Shown: in pieces, positions 8,631-17,600 of the stretch
Position numbering within the stretch: the first letter of the stretch is position 1
Layout of the letters: each line of letters begins with the position of its first letter
Source of the DNA: JBNJEM01 sp051745935
GTDB lineage: Bacteria > Planctomycetota > Planctomycetia > Pirellulales > Pirellulaceae
Assembly (NCBI GenBank): GCA_051745935.1
Contig: JBNJEM010000057.1
Location: forward strand, 1-21,021
Length of the DNA stretch: 21,021 bases
Direction: 5' to 3'
The notes under the pieces: model-generated
What the model was told of the DNA's origin: nothing
The model's database searches: none
Seen by the model: only the letters and a program-made list of their open reading frames with translations
Program-made: the position numbers and the translations under genes

Positions 8631-9615
8631 GAAATGGGAAAAAAGCAGGGGATAAGTTATATGTCAAGACCTGACCCCAAACGATGTCCGCTTCGTCGGC
8701 CGTGCCGGTCGCCAGTCGCGCGAGAACGATCGGATGGGTTTGCTTCCCGTTATGGATTCTCAGGCGTAACTCGTTCTCCGCGGCCTTCGCGAGCGATGCT
8801 TCTCGGCGGCGCTGAATCGCCGCGGAGCTCGTCGGGTCCTCGCTCTCCGCCGAATCCGTCGTCTCCCAAACGCGGAAGTTGCGATATCGGAAGTGCGTCC
8901 ATTGCATCTGGCGAAAGCCGATGAAGCCGTCGCCGTGGGGCGGGCCGCCCTTCTCGCCCGTGTCGGTCCAGTCGATGACCTTGTTGTCGTCGACCCACAG
9001 GCGGATGTGCGTTCCGAGTTTCGCCAGGGTGATCGTGTGGACGGCCTTCGACTTCGTGGGGATGCCTTCTTCACCTTCGGCCACGAGATGGAAACCCGGA
9101 TTCTTGCGGAGGTTCGTCTGCCGTCGGTCCGGGTTGTGCGCCGCGTTGGCGTAGTATGATGTGTGATAGCAGCGTATGGCGCCCTTGGTGTACTGCGAAA
9201 AGGTCCCGTCGCGCTTCGGCAGATCATCACGGAAGATGCTCCCATCCTCGTCAAGCGCCGCGGCCGCAAAGAAAACGATGCAGAGCCCCGCGTCGGTCTC
9301 CATGTTCTGCGCGTCCCACTGGGCGATCAAGCTCTCTGGAAAGCGTTTCGGGCACCAGAACACATGGTGCATCTCTTCATTCGGCGAGAGCATCTCCAGC
9401 CAGCCGTCCTTGAAGGATACCTCGCCCGGGCCTTCCATGCGCCACCGGTCGACGCTTCGCGCATCGGCCATCGTGGCTTCGTAGAGCAGCTCACCGGCTT
9501 GCAGGTCATCCGGAAGGTCAAAGGCGTCGTTCGCTTTCGCTACGGCGCACGACACAAAGAACGTGAGCGCGATTCCAAGGAGGATCTCGATGAGCAACGG
9601 AATTCGTGACAACAT
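8602..9615 (-). CDS. Secreted DUF1961-like (concanavalin-fold) protein, 3' end replaced
   Basis: The product is 337 residues, with a signal peptide (about 1-28, cut near VAKA). The start ATG at 9615 has GAGG 8-9 nt upstream. Residues about 43-250 show the beta-sandwich pattern of the DUF1961/YesU-like concanavalin-A fold: YEATMADARSVDRWRMEG near the start, then IRLWVDDNKVIDW and GFRQMQWTHFRYRNFRVWE. Such proteins bind or cleave polysaccharides outside the cytoplasm. Up to about residue 310 (base 8683) the sequence looks native, while the last about 27 residues are encoded by the transposase leader, and the frame overlaps the transposase start (8630). The natural C-terminus has therefore been lost to the repeat element. 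The core domain should still fold. The gene lies 53 nt after a LamG gene and is probably co-transcribed with it. Confidence 0.75.
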   Translation of the reverse strand: MLSRIPLLIEILLGIALTFFVSCAVAKANDAFDLPDDLQAGELLYEATMADARSVDRWRMEGPGEVSFKDGWLEMLSPNEEMHHVFWCPKRFPESLIAQWDAQNMETDAGLCIVFFAAAALDEDGSIFRDDLPKRDGTFSQYTKGAIRCYHTSYYANAAHNPDRRQTNLRKNPGFHLVAEGEEGIPTKSKAVHTITLAKLGTHIRLWVDDNKVIDWTDTGEKGGPPHGDGFIGFRQMQWTHFRYRNFRVWETTDSAESEDPTSSAAIQRRREASLAKAAENELRLRIHNGKQTHPIVLARLATGTADEADIVWGQVLTYNLSPAFFPFHDSPITNRN

Positions 9616-9668
9616 GGTTCTGCCTCAAGGTAGTTGTGTGAGAAAGACGTTCAGTGTGTCGCAGGTGG

Positions 9669-10709
9669 TTAGTCGAGCGCCTCGATTCCCGCGGACTTGT
9701 GCAATGCCTCTATTTCCGCGTTGGTCAGCGCGCGGTCGAAGACGGCCAGACCGCCGAAACGCCCGATCGTCATTTTGTGGGTAATTGAACCGACGGCGAA
9801 GCGAGCAGCGACCGTGAAGTCCGACGGGGGCATCTTCGTTTTGGCGTGTTTGGCCGGGTCGTAGCGAAAGATGCCGCGACCGTGGTAGTAAGGGTTCATT
9901 CCGCGATCGCCACCGCCCGGCCCTTCTTTGAGGAAGTAAGGGTCGTTGCGACGATCTTTCACGGGATCAAGCTCTCGCGGCTCCAATTCTCCGTTGACGT
10001 AGGCCTTGATGTACTTGCCGTCGTAGGTGAACCCGAGCGTGCACCAGCGATCCGTCGGCACCTTTGAGACGCTTGCTGCGTAATCGACGCACCATGGAAA
10101 GCGTGAACCGTCGGCCCGGCGGGTTACGCCGCCCTCGCTCGAGATATGCGGCACGAGTTGGTTCCGTCCACCGTAGGTCGGCATGTTCATGAGCATCGCG
10201 TACTGCCGCGTCCCGGAATCGTCGTGGGCGCCTTGGCCCTCGCACCACATACCGGCGATCGGGCGGCTCTTTTCGAGATTCGTCACGCGAACGACCGCAA
10301 ACATGCTCACCTGCGCATCAGGGCCGCTAATGTTCAAACGCCCGGTTTCTTCGTACGGGATCTTCATGTATTGCGTTCCGTCGAAGTACGCGGCGTACCC
10401 CGAGTAAGGCCCTCCCTTTTTGCGTTCGACCTTCCCACCAACCTCTTGAAGCGGGTAGTCGCCGACCGGGGCGATCGATCGGTCGTAGGCCGAAAGCAAC
10501 AGGAGGTCCTCGTCTGCTCCATAGTGGAGCGTGCCATCCGACATGACCGAGACGAGCGACGACGCGCCGCCCTCGGGCAATTGTGCCGCAGTCGGAGGCT
10601 CGGCCGACAGCCGTGAAAGGCAAGCGACACAACACAACACCGACAGGAGGCCGAATCGGGCCGCGGCACGGCGGCCGTCAATGAACGTCAGCGGTGTACT
10701 CCTCCGCAT
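9669..10709 (-). CDS. Secreted LamG / concanavalin-A-like domain protein
   Basis: The product is 346 residues. The ATG at 10709 is chosen because GAGAGGT lies 6 nt upstream and a signal peptide (about 1-36, cut near RLSAE) begins there; a longer in-frame extension upstream has no coding look. Residues about 100-340 show the LamG pattern: AAYFDGTQYMKIPY, WCTLGFTYDGKYIKAYVNG, MTIGRFGGLAVFDRALTNAE. The last motif is the classic strand-and-helix end of LamG domains. Such domains usually bind carbohydrate or protein outside the cytoplasm. No catalytic motif is visible. It is upstream of the DUF1961-like gene on the same strand. Confidence 0.8.
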   Translation of the reverse strand: MRRSTPLTFIDGRRAAARFGLLSVLCCVACLSRLSAEPPTAAQLPEGGASSLVSVMSDGTLHYGADEDLLLLSAYDRSIAPVGDYPLQEVGGKVERKKGGPYSGYAAYFDGTQYMKIPYEETGRLNISGPDAQVSMFAVVRVTNLEKSRPIAGMWCEGQGAHDDSGTRQYAMLMNMPTYGGRNQLVPHISSEGGVTRRADGSRFPWCVDYAASVSKVPTDRWCTLGFTYDGKYIKAYVNGELEPRELDPVKDRRNDPYFLKEGPGGGDRGMNPYYHGRGIFRYDPAKHAKTKMPPSDFTVAARFAVGSITHKMTIGRFGGLAVFDRALTNAEIEALHKSAGIEALD

Positions 10710-10854
10710 GTCACAACCTCTCCGATTCTCAACTGCAAAACACGACGCTTCAGCGGAACAAACGGATCCCAAGGCCCATGGGCGAGGACGATGCGATATC
10801 GATCGACAATTCGTTCGGTCGCTCTCGGCGTGTGCACAATACACGCGACGTCAC

Positions 10855-11085
10855 TCAACGTAGCTCATCGACCCCAACGATGCAAGAATTGTTCGAATCT
10901 CGCGGGGCCCGTCCCCGGGATTTCTCCTCCCGAGGTTGTGAATTGCCGCCGCCGTGGGCCATATTGGGATGATATTCGTCCCTGTTCGGTGCCTCCCCAG
11001 CCTTGAGGATGTTGAATGGCGCGGCGGCCAGGGCCGACGCAGCGACGCCTCCCTTAATAAAACCACGACGTTTCATCTGCTTCAT
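10855..11085 (-). pseudogene. Tat-leader relic, probably of a Gfo/Idh/MocA-type dehydrogenase
   Basis: ATG at 11085 is preceded by GGGAGGAAA about 8 nt upstream. The 76-residue frame begins MKQMKRRGFIKGG, a twin-arginine leader, followed by AASALAAAPFNILKAGEAPN, the usual run into the nucleotide-binding fold of planctomycete Gfo/Idh/MocA dehydrogenases. Instead of the expected VAVIGxGxxG motif, the sequence becomes low-complexity and hydrophilic (HGGGNSQPREEKSRG) and stops. I infer that the catalytic body has been deleted. It could encode a short exported peptide, but nothing supports that. Confidence 0.55.
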
Positions 11086-11184
11086 AGCCTGTTTCCTCCC
11101 ACTGAGCGGAGTTTTAACAACCGGTAACGAAACCTGGCATTCGCGTTTATAACGCCCTGGATTTAGGGAGATGTCCTTTTCCTG

Positions 11185-11484
11185 TCAGGAAATGCGGCCC
11201 ATGATCCGATCTAGGGAATCCGACGTCTGATAGATCAGGGCCTCGGGGTAGTGCGAGTACGGATGGAAATACTCGAACGTAAGATATCCGCGATAGCCGA
11301 TCTTGTCGGCCAACTGGCGAATCGCGCGGAGGTCGCTTGCGCCGGCCTTCGGCGACAGGTCGTTCTCCAGATCGTAGTTCAATTCGACGGCCTCGAATCC
11401 GGCGTCCTTGGCCATCTGCAGACATTCCTTCAGGCTCATCCGCTCCGGATAGGGGAACGCCCACAGGTTGATGGATTTCTTCAT
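11185..11484 (-). pseudogene. Sugar phosphate isomerase/epimerase (TIM barrel) with internal deletion
   Basis: The frame of 99 residues starts MKKSINLWAFPYPERMSLKE and continues through GFEAVELNYD, the first strand and helix units of an xylose-isomerase-like TIM barrel. After ADKIG (about residue 63) it jumps to YRGYLTFEYFHPYSHYP and ends SLDRIMGR, which is typical of the last strand and C-terminal helix of the same family. Family members are about 270-300 residues, so roughly two thirds are missing while the reading frame is kept. The join at KIGY suggests recombination at short matching sequence. Zinc and substrate residues of the central strands are absent, so activity is not expected. Confidence 0.7.
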
Positions 11485-11488
11485 GTCG

Positions 11489-11608
11489 TAGCGTTTGGGC
11501 GAGATTGAGCTTGCTGACGTCCACCTCGTTCCACGCCTCATTGTAGCTGACGGCTCCGCCGACGACACTAACGACATGTTGGCCGTCATGGTCCAAGCAG
11601 AGCGTCAA
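11489..11608 (-). pseudogene. Orphan coding-like C-terminal fragment, family unknown
   Basis: A frame open from 11668 reads DHDGQHVVSVVGGAVSYNEA and then WNEVDVSKLNLAQT, with codon choice (G or C in third position) like the real genes nearby. There is no ATG start; TTG at 11608 has no ribosome site. It emerges directly from the inverted repeat at 11620-11697 and fades just before the isomerase start at 11484. I take it as the tail of a gene whose front was lost. I do not recognise the family. Confidence 0.35.
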
Positions 11609-11619
11609 GCGTTTACCGG

Positions 11620-11697
11620 AAAAAAAAGAGGTGTCGGGAACCGGTTTCGAGGACCGCTTACATGTGGATCATGAAAAAGGTTCCCGACATCTTTTTC
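11620..11697 (-). terminator. Inverted repeat with T-run, likely terminator for the beta-helix gene
   Basis: TGTCGGGAACC (11632-11642) pairs with its reverse complement at 11679-11689, the arms extending outward to A/T-rich ends after a 2-nt bulge; the loop is 36 nt. Read on the minus strand, the second arm is followed by eight Ts (11620-11627), just beyond the stop of the gene ending at 11700. On the plus strand the right arm is followed by five Ts, so it might act both ways. The core also resembles a dispersed repeat (see 14446-14463), so it may be a mobile repeat doubling as terminator. Confidence 0.5.
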
Positions 11698-11699
11698 CC

Positions 11700-13022
11700 T
11701 TATCTCGTGGGTGAATCAGACTCATCAGCTACGGGAGCCGCGAGCAGGACGAATGCGGCAAACTCGCCGCCGAGCGGGACGGTGATTTTTCCCTCACCAA
11801 CAGTGCCCATAGCCACTGGCTGGCCGAAGAAATCGTAGGGATTCATCAGACGCCAATCGCGTCCGTCAGCGAGTACGCCGGCGACGTCAACGGCGACCTC
11901 CGTGCGGTTCCGCCAGTTGACGATTGCCAGGTTGGCACGTCCCTCGGTGTACTTGTTTGGCCGCAAGAATACGGTCAGCTCATCGGGCCGCTCGTCGCCC
12001 GCGTTCCAGACGACGTTTCCAGTCTGAGTCACCTCGGTAGACGGCGCGGCGATGTTGAGGTCGCCTCGTACGATGACGTTGTCAGTCACGGTGATCTCAG
12101 TTCCATGGCTTCCGGCGCTTCCGTAGCCGATCTGGATGGGAACCTCATGACAGATGTTTTGGCTGACCACGATATCGCGGCTGGGCCGTCCGCCACCGAC
12201 CAGAATCCGATGGCGGCCGCCCTCCTTGAGCGGATCGAAGGCGACGTTGCCGACGATGCGGTAATGGTCGACCCAGGCGCGGCTGGAGCCGTATGCCTGG
12301 ATGGTGGTCGAATAGTTGGCGAAAATCAGGCAATCCGTGATTCGCTTCATGCCGTCTTGGTTTTGGGTATAGATGCCTGGGCCGTGGTAACGGTCGGGCG
12401 CAATCCATCCGTTGTCGTAGATCAGGCAACCGTACAGTTCACTGTCGGTGGCACCTCGCCAGAAACTGACGCCGTTGCCGAGATTGTCGTGGACCACGAG
12501 ATTGATGTACTTACAGCAGACGCCGCCGAGAATATGCAGCCCGCCGGAATGGATGTTTTTCCAGGTGGGATGCGAACCTCGCTGGCTAATCTGACGTTCC
12601 CGCGGCGACATGGCTTCCACCTCCGAGACGGTGACCTCCAGGTCCCAGAGCCAACAGTGCCTGGTAGGGGCGACGATTTCGATTCGGTTGTCGATGCAGG
12701 CATGGGCACCCGGAGCCGGGCGGACGTGGATGGGCCGACCTTCCTCACCTTGCAGCTTGACCTGATAGGGGCGGTCTTGATCACGTTCCGGGTGCCGGTA
12801 TGTGCCGTTGAGCAGAAAAACAGTGTCACCGGGGTCGACGCCTTGTTGTCCGGCGAGCACCGAGGCGAGATCGTACGATGATTCAACGGTACCGCTGCCA
12901 TCGCTTGTGCCTGCCGGGGAGACATAGACATCGGCGGCGGCATAATCCGCGACGAAAGACAAAAGTGCCAGAGATACGGCGGTAATTACGAAAGCTGATC
13001 GGAGTGCAATAGAGCCAACCAT
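11700..13022 (-). CDS. Secreted right-handed parallel beta-helix protein (polysaccharide lyase-like)
   Basis: The product is 440 residues, with a signal peptide (about 1-30, cut near YAAA-DVYV). The mature start, DVYVSPAGTSDGSGT, followed by VDPGDTVFLLNGTYR, is the common opening of parallel beta-helix proteins related to pectate or alginate lyases. Repeated coil units follow: GLHILGGVCCKYINLVVHDN, ELYGCLIYDNGW, ITDCLIFANYS, VDHYRIVGNVAF, IVVSQNIC, ITVTDNVI. The last about 100 residues (from LTVFLRPNKY) form a beta-sandwich-like tail. The inferred role is polysaccharide binding or cleavage outside the cytoplasm; no catalytic residues can be assigned with confidence. A GAGGA sequence lies about 11 nt before the ATG. 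It is the first gene of the minus-strand group. Confidence 0.8.
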   Translation of the reverse strand: MVGSIALRSAFVITAVSLALLSFVADYAAADVYVSPAGTSDGSGTVESSYDLASVLAGQQGVDPGDTVFLLNGTYRHPERDQDRPYQVKLQGEEGRPIHVRPAPGAHACIDNRIEIVAPTRHCWLWDLEVTVSEVEAMSPRERQISQRGSHPTWKNIHSGGLHILGGVCCKYINLVVHDNLGNGVSFWRGATDSELYGCLIYDNGWIAPDRYHGPGIYTQNQDGMKRITDCLIFANYSTTIQAYGSSRAWVDHYRIVGNVAFDPLKEGGRHRILVGGGRPSRDIVVSQNICHEVPIQIGYGSAGSHGTEITVTDNVIVRGDLNIAAPSTEVTQTGNVVWNAGDERPDELTVFLRPNKYTEGRANLAIVNWRNRTEVAVDVAGVLADGRDWRLMNPYDFFGQPVAMGTVGEGKITVPLGGEFAAFVLLAAPVADESDSPTR

Positions 13023-13206
13023 TATCTCGATTGTCCTCTATGTTTGATTGTGCATGATATCGCAGGAGCAGACAGCATTGAGCAGTATCCGATCATTAAC
13101 GCAGATACCCTGATTTATAGCTTGAGTTTAACAGGTTCGTCACGCATTTTGTGTAACTGAGAGTGGCCCTTCCCTTGGGAGATTAACACCGCGAGGACCG
13201 CGCGAT

Positions 13207-14442
13207 TTGGATTTGTCATTGGCCACAAGCTGGACAGGGGCCTCGCCAGAGATTATATTTCAGGCGGTTGGATTTTGCGGGGGGCGAAGCTACCCGACGC
13301 CAGCCGTCCTCCCGCCTGTCGGATTCACGGCGGAAAAAGTTATCTGCAACCAGAATAACATCGGGACCCACCACAGCAATATCCGTATGGCCTGGCACCT
13401 TCTCGGGCAGTTGAATATTGACGATGCGGTTCGCCAGCTTGAACGCGAACATGCATTGTGGGCCGAGTGGCTTTCGTACAACGCTGTGCCGGAGCCCGAC
13501 TGGTCGTACTTCACGCTCAACCGGGCCATCGAAACTCGCCAGTCGCTGGCCCAGTTCCGGCAGTTGGATACCCCACTGGCCGAAACCGTCAAGGCGGCCC
13601 GCGCGTTCGCCACCAGTCGAGAGGAATACGAACAGGCGTTAAAACTAGCGCGGCGGCGAACCGAGGAGAATTGGCCCCAGGTGCCCGAGTTGCGTGTGGG
13701 CGAGCACATGGGATACAGTCCCTACACGTTCCTGCACCTGCGACATCCGAATTACTATCCCACCAAGGCCGAACGCAACGCCGCGCGGCGGCAATTGCCC
13801 TACCTGGCCCGCCGACGCTTCGTCCACCAGCGGACCGACAATCGCACCTCGCTGGCCGTCACCTGCGTGCGGCGACCGGCGTACTACGCCGTATTCAACG
13901 CGGGTCCGGGTCGCGGGGGACATCGCTACGGGCTCGGGTTGTTGTGGCATCCGCGGGCGGGGACCTTCTTGCAGCAGCAAACGCGACGGGTGCCAGAGCC
14001 CGGCTGGGGAACCCGTGCGGGCGATGCCAAGCTGTTCGAATCGGCCCCGATGACGCCCGAATACCGGATGGACGGCCAAGTGTTCGACGTGCGGCCCGGC
14101 AACCGCGAGATCGAGGGCCACAACCTTGCCGTGCGTTACGCGCTGGGCGAAGCGGGGCACAAGGTCGTTATGTTCTTCGACGATCGGATCGAAGTGCGGG
14201 TGGAGTGCTCGGGCACTTTTCAGGAGGAGGTGCCGGTCCTCGCACGTCCGGACGACGAGTTCGCCGACGCGGACCGATGCGTTACCGTGACCCGTAACGA
14301 CGTCGTGCTCGAAATCACTTTCGACGATGCGTCCGACATTCAACCGGCCCGACGAGAAAACTGCCATTTCATCTGCGTTTCGGCCCGCGACAACCTTCAG
14401 TACACAATCCGATTTTCCGATACGAGGGAGACGACGGACTGA
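13207..14442 (+). pseudogene. C-terminal part of a large hypothetical protein, N-terminus missing
   Basis: The frame is open from 13132 to the stop at 14442 but has no ATG near its beginning; the first possible start is TTG at 13207 without a ribosome site, and no signal peptide is visible although related neighbours are secreted. Coding character begins at about 13210 (TSWTGASPEIIFQAVGFCGG) and is strong to the end: a helix-rich part (residues about 50-165, with HHSNIRMAWHLLGQL and PDWSYFTLNRAIETRQ) and a beta-rich part (about 165-400). I recall similar segments as the C-terminal half of roughly 750-residue secreted proteins of unknown function, with a layout like alginate lyase/heparinase proteins; that is inference. 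It faces away from the beta-helix gene. Confidence 0.6.
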
Positions 14443-14445
14443 AAG

Positions 14446-14463
14446 GAAAAGGTGTCAAGAACC
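14446..14463 (+). repeat. Single half-copy of a GGTGTCnnGAACC repeat
   Basis: The sequence AAAAGGTGTCAAGAACC, just after the stop at 14442, closely resembles the left arm of the inverted repeat at 11620-11642 (AGAGGTGTCGGGAACC). It has no partner arm nearby. It suggests a dispersed repeat with one degraded end here. Confidence 0.35.
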
Positions 14464-14623
14464 AATGGCATTGTCGTGAGGCTCACCCGCAAAGCGATCG
14501 AGCCGTGGGAAGCCTGCCTCGACCGCTCCACGACGCTTCCCAAATCCGACATGACCATCAAGCCGCAAACCCACCCCGCGGCGGTGCCGCGGTTGCTCGT
14601 TTCTCCGCCGATTCGGTGGTTAC

Positions 14624-17600
14624 CTACGGCCGTCCGAAAAGGCTGATCGACTGGACCGTCCGCTGTCGCTCCTCGCGCTCGTCGGGAAGGTGACCCTTGA
14701 ACCAGGCCTTGGCTCGATACCGGAACTGCTCGTCGCCGGTAGGAAGCGCTGCCGGGGGACGGTCGAGCAGGGCTCGCGGGAACTGACGGTGCAGCTCCGG
14801 AGTGGTGTCGGGTTGCTCGTGGCATCCAACACAGCCCTTCCTTTCGCCGGGGCGAACATACATCCACAGCAGTTGATTGCCCACCACGTACCGGTCGCTG
14901 TCGAGCACCTGAAGGTGGAGGAACCGGTCGGCCGGCACCTCGACGGCGAATGACCCGTCGGCGGCCAGCGGCACCGTACCGAGGACGCGGCCGGTCGCCC
15001 CGCCGTGGTTCTTCCAGGGCAAGCCGTGGTTAGTATGTGTCTGGTGCCGCGCCACCTGGGGAAGTCCCTCGATCACGCGCACCAGCTTCCCGCGCTGGCG
15101 AACCGTCTCGAGCTGCGTGATCAGCGCCGACTCGCAGTACAGCACGCCGCTGAAGACGCGTCGGCGGACGCCGTTGGACTCGGGAATGCTCGGGGGGACC
15201 GGCCGCGGCTGAAGCGGTCGGGCGCCGAAATCGGCCATCTCGGGGTCGTTATATACCAGAGAAAGCTCGCCGGTTGGAATGTCCATCAGATAGATGCCCA
15301 GGTCGACCGTGTCAACCGGGCGGCTCCCTCGGCTGATCTCGTCCGGCTTCATTGCCGCTGCAACCAACAACGTCTTCTCGTCGAGCGGGTACGGCGACGT
15401 AATGGCCCATTGCTGGTCTTCGCGCAAAATTCGCTCGCCAAGCCGGCCCTCAGTGACGATCGGTCCGGCGGGTGTGTTGAGAATGTAGCTGGCCGGCCGA
15501 AACGGTTGCGGTTGCGACAGCCGCAGTCCGCGATGTCGCAAACCCGTGGTCCCCCAATCGCGATACCCGCCGTGGATACTCTGCCAGAGTCCGCGCCGCT
15601 CCGGACCGTAAAGCGTGACCGCCCGTGTGCCGTCGGGAAGTGCGCTCAGGAGATTCCACTCCACCTTCAGTCGGGCATAAAAGATTTCCAAGCGGGCAAA
15701 CAGCAGGTTGCCGTGGGGACCGACCACGATATCGGCGTCGCGGCCCAGGTTGAAGCCGATAAACTGCATGTCACTCCCCTCGGCTGGCATCACGGCCAGG
15801 CCGGTGCAGGGGTAGCCGTGGTACTCGTCGCGGGTTCCCAGCCGGCTGGTAGAGAACACGATCCGGCCGTCCGGAAGATAAGCGGGGCTGACGTGATGAT
15901 AGGGGCCGTGGGTAAGCTGTCGCACGTGGCCGCCGTCGACCTGCACTTCACAGATATGCCACCACGGGTCCTCTTGCTCGCGGCGGGCGAACAGTACCCG
16001 GCTACCGTCAAACGAGACGCTTACATCGGCCACGTAGCCGTCGGTGAACGTCGTCAGCGGCGTCACCATCGGCTCTTCGCCGCCGATATCGAGCACATAA
16101 AGGTTGTTTCCGGGGCGATAGACCGGCCCGGCATCGGTTGTGTTATGGGTCTGTCGCCAGTTGTCGGTACGGAACGTGTTGTGCGGGTTATGGTCGCCTT
16201 TGATGAATACGAAGCGGGTGGGAGGACCGGAAACAGGAGGATGCGACGCCGGCGGCGGCGAAGCCGGCGGGCCCGGAACATTGACCTCGGGCGGAATACC
16301 TCGCTTCCAAATGGCCTGGCGGGCGACGGCTCGCACCGTGTGGAAATCGTGGCCGGCTTCGGCTCGCCGCAGGGCGTCGACGGCGGCCGGCGTGCCAAGC
16401 ATGTCGAGCGACTGGGCCGCCGCATACCGGCATTCCAGCGTGTTTCGCTCATCGAAGAGTATGTTTACGAGCATCGGCACGCAATCGGTTGCGCCCAGCT
16501 TGCCCAGGGCCATGATGTAGGCTTCCCGATCGCGCGGCGTCGGATCGTTGAACTCGTCCTGTCCGACCTGCGAGGTGTCGTGTAGTCGTTCAGCGAAGAA
16601 TCCGTATTCGGCCTCCGGCGGCGACTGGGCCAGCTTGCGGGTCAAGGGTTCGATGGCTTCCTTGGCCTCCATGAAGATGAGAGCCTTGGTCGCATTGATC
16701 CGCACCCAGCGGTTGGGATGCTCAAAGAGGTTGACGAGCAGGGGCACATCGGTCTTCTCTCGGCACAGCCCGGCCAGGAAATTGCCTGCGTAAGGTGGCG
16801 AATCGGCATGGGCGGGAAACTCGGTGTTGAGTTGGCCGCGAGCCAGTTCTCTAAGAACGTCTTTTTCTTCAATGTCGGGAACCCGCCGGTCTTGTCCGAG
16901 TGCCTCGAACGCCGCGTCGACCACCGCCTGGCGCAGCCCGGCACGCTCCAGAAGCCATGCGGCCATCTTCTGGTGCGGCTCCTCTTCGTACACCATCATC
17001 GCGTCGGCGTCATTCGGGATGTTGGCGGCCAACAGCGGCCCAATGGCTTGGAGCTTCTCGAGGTTGTCCGCCCGCTCGAACGGAATACGGCACAGCGACA
17101 TGGTTATGGCATAGGAAGCCGCCGGGATGCGGTCGCGAGGGTCGAAGCCGTCGGAATCGGTGCGATGGACTCGGGCCGGGGATCGCCGATTCAGTCCTCG
17201 CGCGTAGTCGGGATATGCATCGAGCAGGGCGGCGGCGGCGTCCTCGCCGCCCAGATCGCCCAATGCGTCACCGGCATACCGTGCCCATTGGCTGTTTTCC
17301 AGAAGGGTGACGAGGGTTTCAAGTGAATCGCTGCCGCCCAGGCGTCCCAGGGCGCGAATACCTGCCTGCATCCGCCGCTTGGCGGAAAACCGCGTTTCGT
17401 CTTCGCGTCGAATCCAGGGTCGGATAGCGCGAATCACTTCACTGGCAGCCCCCTCACCGCCCAACGCGCCCATCGCGCGCAAGGCCCGCTCAACCTCGTA
17501 TTGCCGCTCCGGCGATTCGTGCACTTCGGCATGCTGGCGGACTTCGATTTGCACAATGGCCGTCGGGTAGGTGGGGTTCCGTGAAGCCAGCGAGTTGACA

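Noticed and set aside
15005..16585. 526-codon plus-strand frame
   Set aside because: Antisense of the HZS-alpha-like gene, whose propeller and haem motifs are on the minus strand.
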